From Neisseria perflava (lineage in GTDB: Bacteria > Pseudomonadota > Gammaproteobacteria > Burkholderiales > Neisseriaceae): DNA of 64,000 nucleotides. The position numbers and the translations under genes are program-made. Below, in pieces: positions 1 to 8,369 of the stretch (the stretch's first letter is position 1; each line of letters begins with the position of its first letter). A model generated the notes under the pieces. The model had not been told where the DNA came from and searched no databases. It was given only the letters and a program-made list of their open reading frames with translations. The DNA is taken from assembly GCF_024170405.1 (NCBI RefSeq), contig NZ_JALJYC010000011.1, forward strand, positions 1 through 64,000, read 5' to 3'.

Positions 1-75
1 TGGCGTTTTAACAACAGTGAAATAAAATCTCAAATTTCTATTTTGAAACAGTTAGTAAAAGGTAATTTGCTCTAA
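1..75 (+). CDS. 3' end of an open frame cut by the window edge
   Basis: Frame 1 is open from the first base and ends at TAA 73-75, giving a C-terminus ending LVKGNLL. It is AT-rich like the HNH gene that follows. It may be the end of a separate upstream gene, for example a methyltransferase partner, or the upstream half of the HNH gene itself, because the HNH frame is open from base 59 and overlaps this one. Too little is visible to name it. Confidence 0.3.
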   Translation, partial: WRFNNSEIKSQISILKQLVKGNLL

Positions 76-154
76 TTATCTAGTACAGCCCCAAATTATT
101 TATGAGAACTCCAGCTTTAATCGTGCGGTAAATCAGAATTCCAATGAAAGACAG

Positions 155-838
155 ATGAATTTTCTAATTCAAACGCTAGTGGAACATCCGCTAGGAAAGT
201 TATCAAAAGAAGAAATTCTCGCATTAATGCTAGTTAATATTACAAGCTATCCTAAGGGATTTTTAAATATAGATGAGTTATCCAAATACCAACAACAAGC
301 AGTTGAATTAGGTTTTATTAAAAGAAAATATAATCAAATTGACTACCTTTGGAACTTACTTAAAAAACTAGATAATTTGACTATTGTCCAGAATGAAGTA
401 TGTTTTACAGAGGATGCTGAGCGTGTTTTTGGCAACTATATTGAAATCAGCTCCCGCAAACGCGACCCATATTTGCACCGACTATACAAAAACCAGTTAC
501 AAGAAGAATCAGAAGAATATTTCAACGGCGTTAAATGTATGTTGGAACAGTTAAGCTATCCGGTTCTAATTGCCAGTCACATTAAACCATTCGTTGACTC
601 TAACGACCAAGAAGCATATGACCCTAATAATGGGTTGCTCTTAAGCCGAACAATCGATTCTCTATTTGATTTAAAATACATCTCCTTCAATGATGATGGA
701 ACAATGCTAAAATCAAATCAACTAGCGACAGATGTATGGAATTACTGGAAAAATTTCAAACTTCCAAAAGAGGTTCTAAATCCCCAAAGATTAGAATATT
801 TAAAATATCATCGTAGTCTCATTGATTCATCATCATGA
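155..838 (+). CDS. HNH endonuclease domain protein, probably 5'-truncated or frameshifted
   Basis: The 227-aa product carries an HNH_2-like nuclease domain near its C-terminus: ASHIKPF at residues 140-146, then DPNNGLLLS at 156-164 and LFD at 170-172, followed by an ISFNDDG segment. Proteins with this block are usually restriction or stand-alone HNH nucleases. The ATG at 155 has only a weak ribosome-binding site, and the same frame stays open upstream to base 59 with protein-like content (NSSFNRAVNQNSNERQ just before the Met), while frame 1 ends at 73-75. The likely explanation is a single-base frameshift around 60-75 in a longer gene; a two-gene arrangement is also possible. The gene is much more AT-rich than its neighbours, which suggests horizontal acquisition. 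Cleavage specificity cannot be told. Confidence 0.6.
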   Translation: MNFLIQTLVEHPLGKLSKEEILALMLVNITSYPKGFLNIDELSKYQQQAVELGFIKRKYNQIDYLWNLLKKLDNLTIVQNEVCFTEDAERVFGNYIEISSRKRDPYLHRLYKNQLQEESEEYFNGVKCMLEQLSYPVLIASHIKPFVDSNDQEAYDPNNGLLLSRTIDSLFDLKYISFNDDGTMLKSNQLATDVWNYWKNFKLPKEVLNPQRLEYLKYHRSLIDSSS

Positions 839-937
839 ACACAACCTCCATTTTTTGGTATTGAAACCTGCCTACTAACGAATAGTTAGCTTTAGCTTGT
901 AAATTAGTGCTAACTTCATGTTACCCCAATAGCTTAA

Positions 938-975
938 AAGGCCGTCTGAAAATCTTAAGATTTTCAGACGGCCTT
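938..975. terminator. Inverted DUS pair, bidirectional terminator
   Basis: AGGCCGTCTGAAAATC and its complement form a hairpin followed by T-rich sequence. It lies between the convergent HNH gene and alr. This is the usual Neisseria arrangement in which an uptake-sequence dyad doubles as an intrinsic terminator. Confidence 0.75.
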
Positions 976-998
976 TGTTTGGCTAAACACCTAAATGC

Positions 999-2057
999 TT
1001 ATTCCGAATAAGTAAATTTCGTCCGTTTGACATTACACAGCAATTCATAAGCAATCGTCCCGGCGGCTTCGGCGACTTCGTTGATATTGACGGTATCGCC
1101 CCACAGCTCGACTTCGCTGCCCAAGCCTTCTTGCGCGGGGTCAAGTTCGATGGTCATCATGTCCATGGAAACGCGGCCGATGACGCGGCTGCGTTTGCCT
1201 TCGACGGCAACGGGGCTGCCGGTGGAGGCCAGGCGCGGGTAGCCGTCGGCGTAACCGCAGGCAATCAGGCCGACGCGGGTGGATTTACTGGTGTAGAAAG
1301 TTGCGCCATAGCCGATGGGGGAATGCGGTTGCAATACGCGCTCGCCAAACACGCGGGTGGTCAGGCGCATCACGGGTTTCAGGCGCGGGTCGGTGCCGCC
1401 GAAGGGAGAAATGCCGTATAAGGCCAGACCTGCCCTGCCCCAGTCGCGGCGGGCGGCGGGGATATTCAGCATGGCGGCGGAATTGGCAAGGCTTTCTTCT
1501 CCGACCAAGCCTTCGCAGGCTAAATCGAAGGTTTCGATTTGCATCTCGGTCATGCCGTTGTCCGGCTCGTCGGCGCAGGCGAAATGGCTGAATTTGACGA
1601 TATTGGCCACTGCCGGGCTTTGCTGCAAGGCGGTGTAGGCGGCGGCGTAGTTGTGCGGGAAAAAGCCGGCGCGGTGCATGCCGGAATCCATTTTCAGCCA
1701 CACGGTCACAGGGTTTTGCCACGGATGTGCCAGCAGGCTTTCGAGCTGCCATTGGCTGCCGACGGCAGGCCATAAGCCGTATCGGTCAACGGCTTCGTAT
1801 TCGCCCACTTCAAACACGCCTTCGAGCAATACTATCGGATTGGAAATGCCGTTTTCGCGCAGGCTGATGGCTTCATCTATGGTGGCGACGGCAAATCCGT
1901 CGGCCAAATCCGACAAGGCATGGGCGCAGCGCACCGCGCCGTGTCCGTAGGCATTAGCTTTGATAACGGCTAAGAGCTTGCCGCCGTGGATTTGCTTGAG
2001 GGTTTGGTAGTTGTGGCGCAGATGGTCTAGGCGGATTCGGGCATTGAGCGGGCGCAT
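999..2057 (-). CDS. alr: Alanine racemase
   Basis: PLP-dependent racemase that interconverts L- and D-alanine in the cytoplasm and supplies D-Ala for peptidoglycan. The 352-aa length fits the family. Lys33 in AVIKANAYGHG is the Schiff-base lysine; the second catalytic tyrosine lies in the SPIGYGATF region of the C-terminal beta domain. It is the gene after dadA on the same strand, separated by about 220 bp that includes a DUS hairpin. With dadA and the lrp-like gene it forms an alanine-metabolism cluster. The start MRPLNARI is the only sensible one, because the conserved N-terminus begins there. Confidence 0.95.
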   Translation of the reverse strand: MRPLNARIRLDHLRHNYQTLKQIHGGKLLAVIKANAYGHGAVRCAHALSDLADGFAVATIDEAISLRENGISNPIVLLEGVFEVGEYEAVDRYGLWPAVGSQWQLESLLAHPWQNPVTVWLKMDSGMHRAGFFPHNYAAAYTALQQSPAVANIVKFSHFACADEPDNGMTEMQIETFDLACEGLVGEESLANSAAMLNIPAARRDWGRAGLALYGISPFGGTDPRLKPVMRLTTRVFGERVLQPHSPIGYGATFYTSKSTRVGLIACGYADGYPRLASTGSPVAVEGKRSRVIGRVSMDMMTIELDPAQEGLGSEVELWGDTVNINEVAEAAGTIAYELLCNVKRTKFTYSE

Positions 2058-2231
2058 GGGGTTTCCTTGACGGCCGTTTTTCAGACGGCCTTTTTAGGTT
2101 TTGAATGAACGGAATTATAAAACTGTCGTCTCGTTTTTTAAATACGGCACGGCAGTTATTTTCTTATTAATGTTTTGTACTGGGCATGCTTTCGGGCTTA
2201 CTGTCGGCACCGCATTTGCATGATACGTGCC

Positions 2232-2261
2232 AGGCCGTCTGAAAACGGTTTCAGACGGCCT
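2232..2261 (-). terminator. Inverted DUS pair after dadA
   Basis: AGGCCGTCTGAAAAC and its complement form a hairpin 18 bp past the dadA stop codon, between dadA and alr. It may attenuate read-through into alr. Confidence 0.65.
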
Positions 2262-2279
2262 CGTGCGTTTATCGCTGTT

Positions 2280-3533
2280 TTAGCCGTAACGCGCCATGCC
2301 CAAATCGTCGCTACGCACTTCGGGCATCGTGCCGCACACCAAATCGGCGGCGATTTTGGCCGAACCGAGCGACATCGTCCAGCCGAGCGTGCCGTGGCCT
2401 GTGTTGAGAAACAGGTTGTCAAACTTGCTTGCGCCGATGATGGGCGTGCTGTCGGGGGTCATCGGGCGCAGGCCGCTCCAGAAGGTGGCGCGGGTCAGGT
2501 CGCCGCCTTGCGGATACAAATCGTTGACGACCAGCTCCAGCGTTTCGCGCCGTTCGGGTGACAATTTGATGTCGTAACCCGACAATTCCGCCATGCCGCC
2601 GACACGGATACGCTCGTTGAAACGGGTAATGGCGACTTTATAGGTCTCGTCCAAAATGGTGGATACCGGCGCTTCGGCAGCGTTGGTAATCGGAACGGTC
2701 AGCGAATAGCCTTTGACCGGATAAATCGGCAAATCCAAGCCCAAATCGGCCATCACGGTACGACTGAAACTGCCCAAGGCGCACACATAGCGGTCGGCCT
2801 CGAAGCGTTCGCCCCCCGCCATCACGGCGGTAATGCGTTTGCCGTTGTGTTCGATACGTTCGATGCTATGGTTAAACTTGAACACCGCGCCTTTTTCTTC
2901 GCACAAGGTTTTCAGACGGCCTGCAAACAAATGGCAATCGCCGGTGGCGTCGTTGGGCAGGAGCAACGCGCCGGCAATGCGGCCGACGGCATGGTGCAGC
3001 GCGGGTTCGTATTGCAGGCATTCTTCCGGCTTCAGCCGCTGGTAAGGAACATCGTATTCGGCCAATACTTCAATGTCTTTTTCCGCTGCCTCCGCTTCTT
3101 TTTGCGTGCGGAAAATTTGTAATGTGCCCAAGTGCCGCCCCTCAAAATCCATGCCGGTTTCTGCCTCAAAACGACGGAACATCTCGCGGCTGTATTCCGA
3201 CACGCGCACCATGCGCTCTTTATTGGTTTGGTAATGCTCGGCGGTGCAGTTTTTTAACATCTGCAACAGCCATTGCAACTGGTATGCACTGCCGTCGGCT
3301 TTCAAAATCAGCGGCGAATGGTGTTTCAGCAGCCATTTGGCGGCTTTTGCGGGAATGCCGGGCGAAGCCCACGGCGTGGTGTAGCCGTAGGACAACTGCC
3401 CTGCATTGGCAAAACTGGTTTCCATCGCGGCAGCCTCTGCGCGGTCGATAACGATAACCTCATGCCCCGCCTGCAACAAATACCAAGCGGTGCTGACACC
3501 GGCGATACCTGCGCCCAATACTATGGCTTTCAT
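2280..3533 (-). CDS. dadA: D-amino acid dehydrogenase, small subunit
   Basis: FAD-dependent oxidative deamination of D-amino acids, chiefly D-Ala to pyruvate, feeding electrons to the respiratory chain at the inner membrane. The 417-aa protein begins MKAIVLGAGIAGVSTAWYL, a Rossmann GxGxxG FAD motif, and ends with the conserved GHGTLGWTMSLGSAKIAADL block. This Met was chosen over an upstream in-frame one because an AAAGGAG-like ribosome-binding site sits directly before it and the FAD motif starts there. It is divergent from the Lrp-family gene across a 135-bp gap. DadA plus Alr would let the cell use L-alanine by racemisation and oxidation. Confidence 0.94.
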   Translation of the reverse strand: MKAIVLGAGIAGVSTAWYLLQAGHEVIVIDRAEAAAMETSFANAGQLSYGYTTPWASPGIPAKAAKWLLKHHSPLILKADGSAYQLQWLLQMLKNCTAEHYQTNKERMVRVSEYSREMFRRFEAETGMDFEGRHLGTLQIFRTQKEAEAAEKDIEVLAEYDVPYQRLKPEECLQYEPALHHAVGRIAGALLLPNDATGDCHLFAGRLKTLCEEKGAVFKFNHSIERIEHNGKRITAVMAGGERFEADRYVCALGSFSRTVMADLGLDLPIYPVKGYSLTVPITNAAEAPVSTILDETYKVAITRFNERIRVGGMAELSGYDIKLSPERRETLELVVNDLYPQGGDLTRATFWSGLRPMTPDSTPIIGASKFDNLFLNTGHGTLGWTMSLGSAKIAADLVCGTMPEVRSDDLGMARYG

Positions 3534-3668
3534 CTCTTTTCTCCTTATACAAACCGCCAATGGCGTATTTGCCAAGTGTATGACAATTCTTACAGCGGCT
3601 TTCATTTTATTTTGATGAATTTTTAGGTTATTATGCTGTTTTTATTGATATTAAAAACGGATTCCACC
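3534..3668. promoter_or_regulatory. Divergent dadA / lrp promoter region
   Basis: A 135-bp AT-rich gap separates two divergent starts. It must hold both promoters and is the natural place for Lrp-type operator sites. I see no sharply conserved operator; the assignment rests on gene arrangement. Confidence 0.5.
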
Positions 3669-4133
3669 ATGAAAGAGCTGGACAAAACCGACCTCAAAAT
3701 CCTCAAAATCCTGCAACAAAACGCCCGCATACCGATGACCGAACTGGCGGAAAAAGTCGGGCTTTCGACCACGCCGGTTACCGAGCGCGTGCGCCGTTTG
3801 GAGCGCGACGGCTACATCAGCGGCTATCATGCCCGCTTGAATCCGCATGCGCTGGGGCAAAGCCTGCTGGTGTTTGTCGAAATCAAATTGCGCTCGAAAT
3901 CGGGCAATATTTTTGAGGACTTCCGCCACGAGGTAATGCGCATTCCGCAAATTTTGGAATGCCATCTGGTGTCGGGCGAATACGATTATTTAATCAAAGT
4001 GCGCCTGCCCGATATGTCGGCCTACCGCGACATGCTCGGCAATATTCTGTTGCAGCTGCCTGCCGCTGCCGAAAGCCGCAGCTATGTGGTAATGGAGGAA
4101 GTTAAAGAAGAAGTGGTTTTGGATTTGGAATAA
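3669..4133 (+). CDS. lrp: Lrp/AsnC family transcriptional regulator
   Basis: A 154-aa regulator with an N-terminal winged helix-turn-helix (LDKTDLKILKILQQNARIP; helix-turn-helix near residues 20-50, LAEKVGLSTTPVTERVRRLE) and a C-terminal RAM ligand-binding domain containing the GEYDYLIKV strand. Lrp proteins sense leucine or alanine and form octamers or larger rings. Divergence from dadA suggests it controls alanine catabolism and perhaps itself. The start at MKELDKTD matches the family; an upstream Met would add 12 unconserved residues. Confidence 0.9.
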   Translation: MKELDKTDLKILKILQQNARIPMTELAEKVGLSTTPVTERVRRLERDGYISGYHARLNPHALGQSLLVFVEIKLRSKSGNIFEDFRHEVMRIPQILECHLVSGEYDYLIKVRLPDMSAYRDMLGNILLQLPAAAESRSYVVMEEVKEEVVLDLE

Positions 4134-4147
4134 AAAAATAAGGGGAT

Positions 4148-4203
4148 AGGCCGTCTGAAAACCAAGATACATCAAAGCGGCCAGCGGTTTTCAGACGGCC
4201 TTT
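4148..4203 (+). terminator. DUS hairpin after the Lrp gene
   Basis: AGGCCGTCTGAAAACC and its complement are separated by a loop of about 25 bases and followed by TTTT. It is 14 bp downstream of the stop codon. Confidence 0.65.
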
Positions 4204-4293
4204 TGCCACGGTATTCGATGATAAGCGGTAAATTTCCCGCCCCAAGCTGCCTGCAAGTCTTGTCTTTCATGTAAAAAATAGTAATAATAGCCT

Positions 4294-4307
4294 GATTGTT
4301 TACAATC
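4294..4307. promoter_or_regulatory. Palindrome in the lysC leader
   Basis: GATTGT-TT-ACAATC is a perfect dyad 27 bp before the lysC ATG. The position suggests an operator or part of the promoter; the factor is unknown. Confidence 0.3.
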
Positions 4308-4334
4308 AATCCACCAACCCAAGAAAGCACGAAC

Positions 4335-5552
4335 ATGGCGTTAATCGTACAAAAATACGGCGGCACATCCGTAGGCTCCGCCGAACGCATCAAAAACGTA
4401 GCCAAACGTGTTGCCAAAACCCGCGCCGAAGGTCATGACGTGGTCGTGGTCGTTTCCGCCATGAGCGGCGAAACCAACCGTTTGGTAGCACTGGCGCACG
4501 AAATGCAAGACACCCCCGATCCGCGCGAGCTGGACGTTGTCCTGGCCACCGGTGAGCAAGTGACCATCGGCCTCTTGGCCATGGCGCTGAAAAACATCGG
4601 CGTGGATGCCAAGAGCTACACCGGCTGGCAAGTAGCGGTCAAAACCGACACCGCCCACACCAAAGCGCGTATCGAAGAAATCGACGGCGACAAAATGCGC
4701 GACGACCTCAAAGCAGGCCGCGTGGTGATTGTGGCCGGTTTCCAAGGCATCAGCAGCGAGGGCAATATCGCCACTTTGGGTCGCGGCGGCTCGGACACTT
4801 CCGCCGTGGCGCTGGCTGCCGCGCTGGGTGCCGACGAGTGCCAAATCTATACCGATGTGGACGGCGTTTACACCACCGACCCGCGCGTCGTACCTGAAGC
4901 GAAATGCCTTGACACCATTACCTTTGAAGAAATGCTGGAGCTGGCGAGCTTGGGCTCGAAAGTATTGCAAATCCGCTCCGTAGAATTCGCCGGTAAATAC
5001 AAAGTGCGCCTGCGCGTACTGAGCAGCCTGCAAGATGGCGGCAACGGCACCTTAATTACCTTTGAAGAGGACGAAAACATGGAAAAAGCTGCCGTTACCG
5101 GTATTGCATTCGATAAAAACCAAGCCCGTATCAATGTGCGCGGCGTACCCGACAAACCGGGTGTGGCTTACCAATTAATCGGCGCTGTGGCCGACGCTAA
5201 CGTCGAAGTGGATATGATTATCCAAAACATCGGCAGCGAGGGTACCACCGACTTCTCATTTACCGTGCCGCGCGGCGATTACAAACAAACCATGGAGCTA
5301 ATGCGCAATCTGCAAGACAGTATCGGCGTTGCCGATGTCAGCGGCGACGACGCAGTATGCAAAGTATCCGTGGTCGGCGTGGGCATGCGCTCGCACGTGG
5401 GCGTGGCCGCCAAAATCTTCCGTTCTTTGGCCGAAGAAGGCATCAATATCCAGATGATTTCTACTTCTGAAATCAAAGTGTCTGTGTTGATTGACGAAAA
5501 ATACATGGAGCTGGCGACCCGCGTGTTACATAAAGCCTTTAATCTGGGCTAA
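4335..5552 (+). CDS. lysC: Aspartate kinase
   Basis: Phosphorylates L-aspartate, the first step toward lysine, diaminopimelate, threonine and methionine. The 405-aa protein starts MALIVQKYGGTSVGS, the kinase signature, followed by the amino-acid-kinase core (GRGGSDTSAVALAA, TDVDGVYTTDPR) and two C-terminal ACT domains (about residues 265-400) that mediate feedback inhibition. The length fits the lysine-sensitive class. A Met 13 codons upstream was rejected because the conserved KYGGTS motif should lie close to the N-terminus. It is monocistronic, between DUS hairpins. Confidence 0.96.
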   Translation: MALIVQKYGGTSVGSAERIKNVAKRVAKTRAEGHDVVVVVSAMSGETNRLVALAHEMQDTPDPRELDVVLATGEQVTIGLLAMALKNIGVDAKSYTGWQVAVKTDTAHTKARIEEIDGDKMRDDLKAGRVVIVAGFQGISSEGNIATLGRGGSDTSAVALAAALGADECQIYTDVDGVYTTDPRVVPEAKCLDTITFEEMLELASLGSKVLQIRSVEFAGKYKVRLRVLSSLQDGGNGTLITFEEDENMEKAAVTGIAFDKNQARINVRGVPDKPGVAYQLIGAVADANVEVDMIIQNIGSEGTTDFSFTVPRGDYKQTMELMRNLQDSIGVADVSGDDAVCKVSVVGVGMRSHVGVAAKIFRSLAEEGINIQMISTSEIKVSVLIDEKYMELATRVLHKAFNLG

Positions 5553-5580
5553 CCCGCTGCCGTTGGGCAAACCCCCTGAC

Positions 5581-5611
5581 AGGCCGTCTGAAACAGGTTT
5601 TCAGACGGCCT
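5581..5611 (+). terminator. DUS hairpin after lysC
   Basis: AGGCCGTCTGAAA and its complement with a short loop, followed by TGTTTT, 28 bp after the lysC stop. Confidence 0.75.
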
Positions 5612-5679
5612 GTTTTATGCCTGCCGCCAAACGGTGTTAAAATGACCGCTTTCCGAATGATTGAAACAGAGGAGCCTTT

Positions 5680-6393
5680 ATGACTGTTCCCACCATCGAC
5701 CACGTTCAAGCCGTTGCTTTTGATTTGGACGGCACGTTGTGCGACTCCGTACCCGATTTGGCCGCCGCTGCCGAAGCCATGCGCGAATACCTCGGTCTGT
5801 CTTCCCTGCCCGCCAAAGTGGTGGAAAGCTATGTCGGCGACGGTATCGGCACGCTGGTGCACCGCGTGATTACCAACGACCGCGACGAAGAGGCCGACCC
5901 TGCGGTGTGGGAAAAAGGCTTTGTGTTTTTCATGCAATACTACCGCACCCATTTGAGCGACTTTACGCGCCCGTATCCCGAAACCGAAGCCGGTTTGGGC
6001 TTGCTCAAAAGCCTGGGCATTCCGCTGGTGGTGATTACCAATAAAACCGAAATTCTGGCCGTGGAGCTGTTGAAACAGCTCGGCTTAGCAGATTATTTCA
6101 GCCTGATTCTCGGCGGTGACAGCCTGCCAGAGAAAAAGCCCAGCCCCCTGCCACTCTTGCACGCCGCCGAAGTATTGGGCATCGAACCTGCCGATATGAT
6201 GATGGTCGGCGATTCTAAAAACGACATTCTCGCTGCCAAAGCCGCCGGCTGCTTAAGCGTGGGCGTAACCTACGGCTACGGCGACATGACCATGCTGTCG
6301 CAAGATGACGCCACCAAACCCGACTGGCTCATCGGCAAACTGCCGGAAATCTACGAGAACCTGCAACCGCAGAAAGCGCGTGATGGTGAGTGA
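5680..6393 (+). CDS. gph: Phosphoglycolate phosphatase
   Basis: HAD-superfamily phosphatase that removes 2-phosphoglycolate, which can arise during DNA repair. Seen in the 237 aa: motif I FDLDGTLCDS with its nucleophilic Asp, motif II VVITNKTE, motif III lysine in EKKPSPLP, and motif IV MVGDSKNDILAAKAAG. A GAGGAG-type ribosome-binding site lies 6 bp before the ATG. The stop overlaps the recX start by 11 bp, so the two are likely translationally coupled. Confidence 0.93.
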   Translation: MTVPTIDHVQAVAFDLDGTLCDSVPDLAAAAEAMREYLGLSSLPAKVVESYVGDGIGTLVHRVITNDRDEEADPAVWEKGFVFFMQYYRTHLSDFTRPYPETEAGLGLLKSLGIPLVVITNKTEILAVELLKQLGLADYFSLILGGDSLPEKKPSPLPLLHAAEVLGIEPADMMMVGDSKNDILAAKAAGCLSVGVTYGYGDMTMLSQDDATKPDWLIGKLPEIYENLQPQKARDGE

Positions 6394-6907
6394 TGATTTT
6401 GAAGACAGGCCGTCTGAAATTTCAGACGGCCTGAATCCGCCGAAAAAGCAGTCTGCCCGCCCTGAAAAATCCCTACGTGCCCGCGCAATGGATATTTTGT
6501 CGCGTCAGGAAATCAGCCGCAGCGGTTTGAAGCGCAAACTCGCGCCGCATGCCGAAAGCGAGGCCGAGCTGGAAAAGGTATTGGATGAATTTGCCGAGCG
6601 CAACTGGCAGTCGGACGAGCGTTACGCCGAGGCCTATATCCACAGCAAAAGCCGCCAACACGGTACGCTACGCCTAAAACAGGCTCTGGCGGCGCAAGGC
6701 GTGGATGAAGACCTCAGCCGCCGCTTTTTGCCCGATCGCGACAGCGAGCAGCAAACTGCAATGGCGGTATTGCGCAAAAAATTCAAGCAGCCCGCCGCCG
6801 ATTTGAAGGAAAAACAAAAGCAGGTGCGCTTTCTGGCTTATCGCGGTTTCGGTATGGACACGATTCAGACGGCCTTAAAACATGCTTGGGATGAAGACGA
6901 AAATTAA
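6383..6907 (+). CDS. recX: Regulatory protein RecX
   Basis: RecX binds RecA filaments and modulates recombination. The body from SLRARAMDILSRQE through ALKHAWDE is a clear RecX with its three tandem helical repeats. This gene (174 aa from ATG 6383; GTG 6386 also possible) has an N-terminal extension of about 30 residues before the conserved core. The extension includes an inverted DUS pair read as codons (DRPSEISDGLN). No start codon exists at the usual position next to SLRARA, so either the hairpin is translated or an internal ATG near 6488 is used, which would cut the first helix. The start overlaps the gph end. Confidence 0.88.
   Translation: MVSDDFEDRPSEISDGLNPPKKQSARPEKSLRARAMDILSRQEISRSGLKRKLAPHAESEAELEKVLDEFAERNWQSDERYAEAYIHSKSRQHGTLRLKQALAAQGVDEDLSRRFLPDRDSEQQTAMAVLRKKFKQPAADLKEKQKQVRFLAYRGFGMDTIQTALKHAWDEDEN
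6407..6432. repeat. Inverted DUS pair inside the recX 5' coding region
   Basis: AGGCCGTCTGAAA is followed at once by its complement, a perfect dyad with no loop spacer, 14 bp after the gph stop. Elsewhere such dyads sit outside genes; here it falls inside recX codons. It could act as the gph terminator and as an RNA hairpin over the recX translation start. Confidence 0.85.
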
Positions 6908-7017
6908 AAACCTGTATTGACAGACAGATTTTACAACTTCATGCTATCCGCTTGATTTTTCATCACATACGGCGTACCCTTACGCCTTTTCCGCCATCCG
7001 CACACTTGAGCCGAACC

Positions 7018-7182
7018 ATGTCCGAATTAAAAAACAAAGTTTCTCCCCCGCCTGCACCGCTTGATGACCACAAAACGCCGGTATTCCGTCTCGGTCAGGC
7101 CGTTGCCGGTTTTATGCTGCTCGTATGGGTCGGCGTATTGGCTTTGGTCTTTTTCTTGGTCTTCCGTTTTTGGCTGAGCTAA
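7018..7182 (+). CDS. Small single-pass membrane protein, unknown function
   Basis: A 54-aa protein (MSELKNKVSPPPAP...) with a proline-rich polar N-terminus of about 25 residues and one hydrophobic helix from about residue 28 to 50 (VAGFMLLVWVGVLALVFF). The start was chosen at the second Met because the upstream codons are in a non-conserved leader. It is followed by a DUS terminator, which supports a real gene. I do not recognise a family. Confidence 0.6.
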   Translation: MSELKNKVSPPPAPLDDHKTPVFRLGQAVAGFMLLVWVGVLALVFFLVFRFWLS

Positions 7183-7206
7183 ACGTGTTATGCCGTTATA
7201 CAAAAT

Positions 7207-7242
7207 AGGCCGTCTGAAAACCTTTCCGTTTTCAGACGGCCT
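7207..7242. terminator. Inverted DUS pair between convergent genes
   Basis: Hairpin with arms AGGCCGTCTGAAAAC between the small membrane protein gene and lptG; T-rich on both sides. Confidence 0.75.
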
Positions 7243-7298
7243 TTTGCTTAAGATAGCGCGATAATTGAATCGTCAACCACCCCTAGTGAAATTTAAGG

Positions 7299-8369
7299 TC
7301 AGCGTTTTTCCTGTTTGCGAATCAGATACACCGCCAGCAGCGCGAAAATAATCGTCGGCAGCGCACCGGCCAGAAACGGCGGTACGCCATAAAGCTGGCT
7401 GGTAAAGCCGAACAAACGGCCGGCAAAATGGAAAGCCAAACCCAAGCAAATCCCGCCGAAGAGTTTCAAACCCATGTTGCCGTGACGCGTGTTTTGCGGC
7501 GTAAAAGCAAACGCCACCAATGCCATTACCCACGCGGCAATCGGATACACCAGCTTGCGCCACCACGCAATCGCGTAGATTTGCGTTTGCTGGTGGTTGC
7601 TTTTCAGATGGCTGATGTAGGTACTCAATTCGGACACCGACATTTGGTCGGGATCGACCAGCAATACATCCAACAGGCCGCGCTTGAGCGTCACCTGCCA
7701 GCGTTGTCCCTCTTCCTGCGCCGTGTCCACACGGTCGTCGTGCAAAATACTGCGGCGCACGTTTTTCAGCTGCCAACTGCCGTCTGAATTTAACACAGCC
7801 GATTCTGCTTCCGCCGCTTCGGTCAGCTCATATTGGTCGTTGTACTGCCAAATTTTAATGCCCCGCAGAGTATGGTCGGGCAGCATTTCGCGCACATTGA
7901 TGATGTGATTTTGCTCTTTCAGCCACAACCCCGTTTCACCGGTGCTGACTTGGCCGTTGATGGCGGTTTTGCGCATATTTTCAGCACGCTGGCTCAAAGC
8001 CGGCGCCGCCCACTCGCCCAACACCACCGTGACCAGCGCAAAAATCAGGCCGAACTGCGACAAGATAAGCAGCAGCCTTTTGGTGCTCAAGCCGCTGGCC
8101 TTCATCACAGTCAGCTCGCTGCCCTGCGCCAACTGGCTGAGCGCAATCAGGCCGCCGATTAACACGGCCAGAGGCATCAGCTCGTATGCCCGCGCCGGCA
8201 TCAACATCAGCACATATTTCGCCATCACCCAGCCGGTGTAATTGCCCCGACCGATACGGCCGACTTCGTCAATCACTTCAAAAAAACTGTACAAGGCCAA
8301 AAACGCCAGCAGCGAATACACGGCCATGACCGACATTTGGCGGATAAGATAACGGGGAATCAGCTTCAT
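7299..8369 (-). CDS. lptG: LPS export ABC transporter permease LptG
   Basis: One of two permeases that, with LptB2 and LptC, extract lipooligosaccharide from the inner membrane. The 356-aa protein starts MKLIPRYLIRQ and shows the family pattern: three N-terminal membrane helices, a periplasmic beta-jellyroll (about residues 130-260), and three C-terminal helices. The start overlaps the lptF stop by 4 bp (ATGA), so the pair is translationally coupled. An upstream in-frame Met lies inside lptF and was rejected. Confidence 0.93.
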   Translation of the reverse strand: MKLIPRYLIRQMSVMAVYSLLAFLALYSFFEVIDEVGRIGRGNYTGWVMAKYVLMLMPARAYELMPLAVLIGGLIALSQLAQGSELTVMKASGLSTKRLLLILSQFGLIFALVTVVLGEWAAPALSQRAENMRKTAINGQVSTGETGLWLKEQNHIINVREMLPDHTLRGIKIWQYNDQYELTEAAEAESAVLNSDGSWQLKNVRRSILHDDRVDTAQEEGQRWQVTLKRGLLDVLLVDPDQMSVSELSTYISHLKSNHQQTQIYAIAWWRKLVYPIAAWVMALVAFAFTPQNTRHGNMGLKLFGGICLGLAFHFAGRLFGFTSQLYGVPPFLAGALPTIIFALLAVYLIRKQEKR

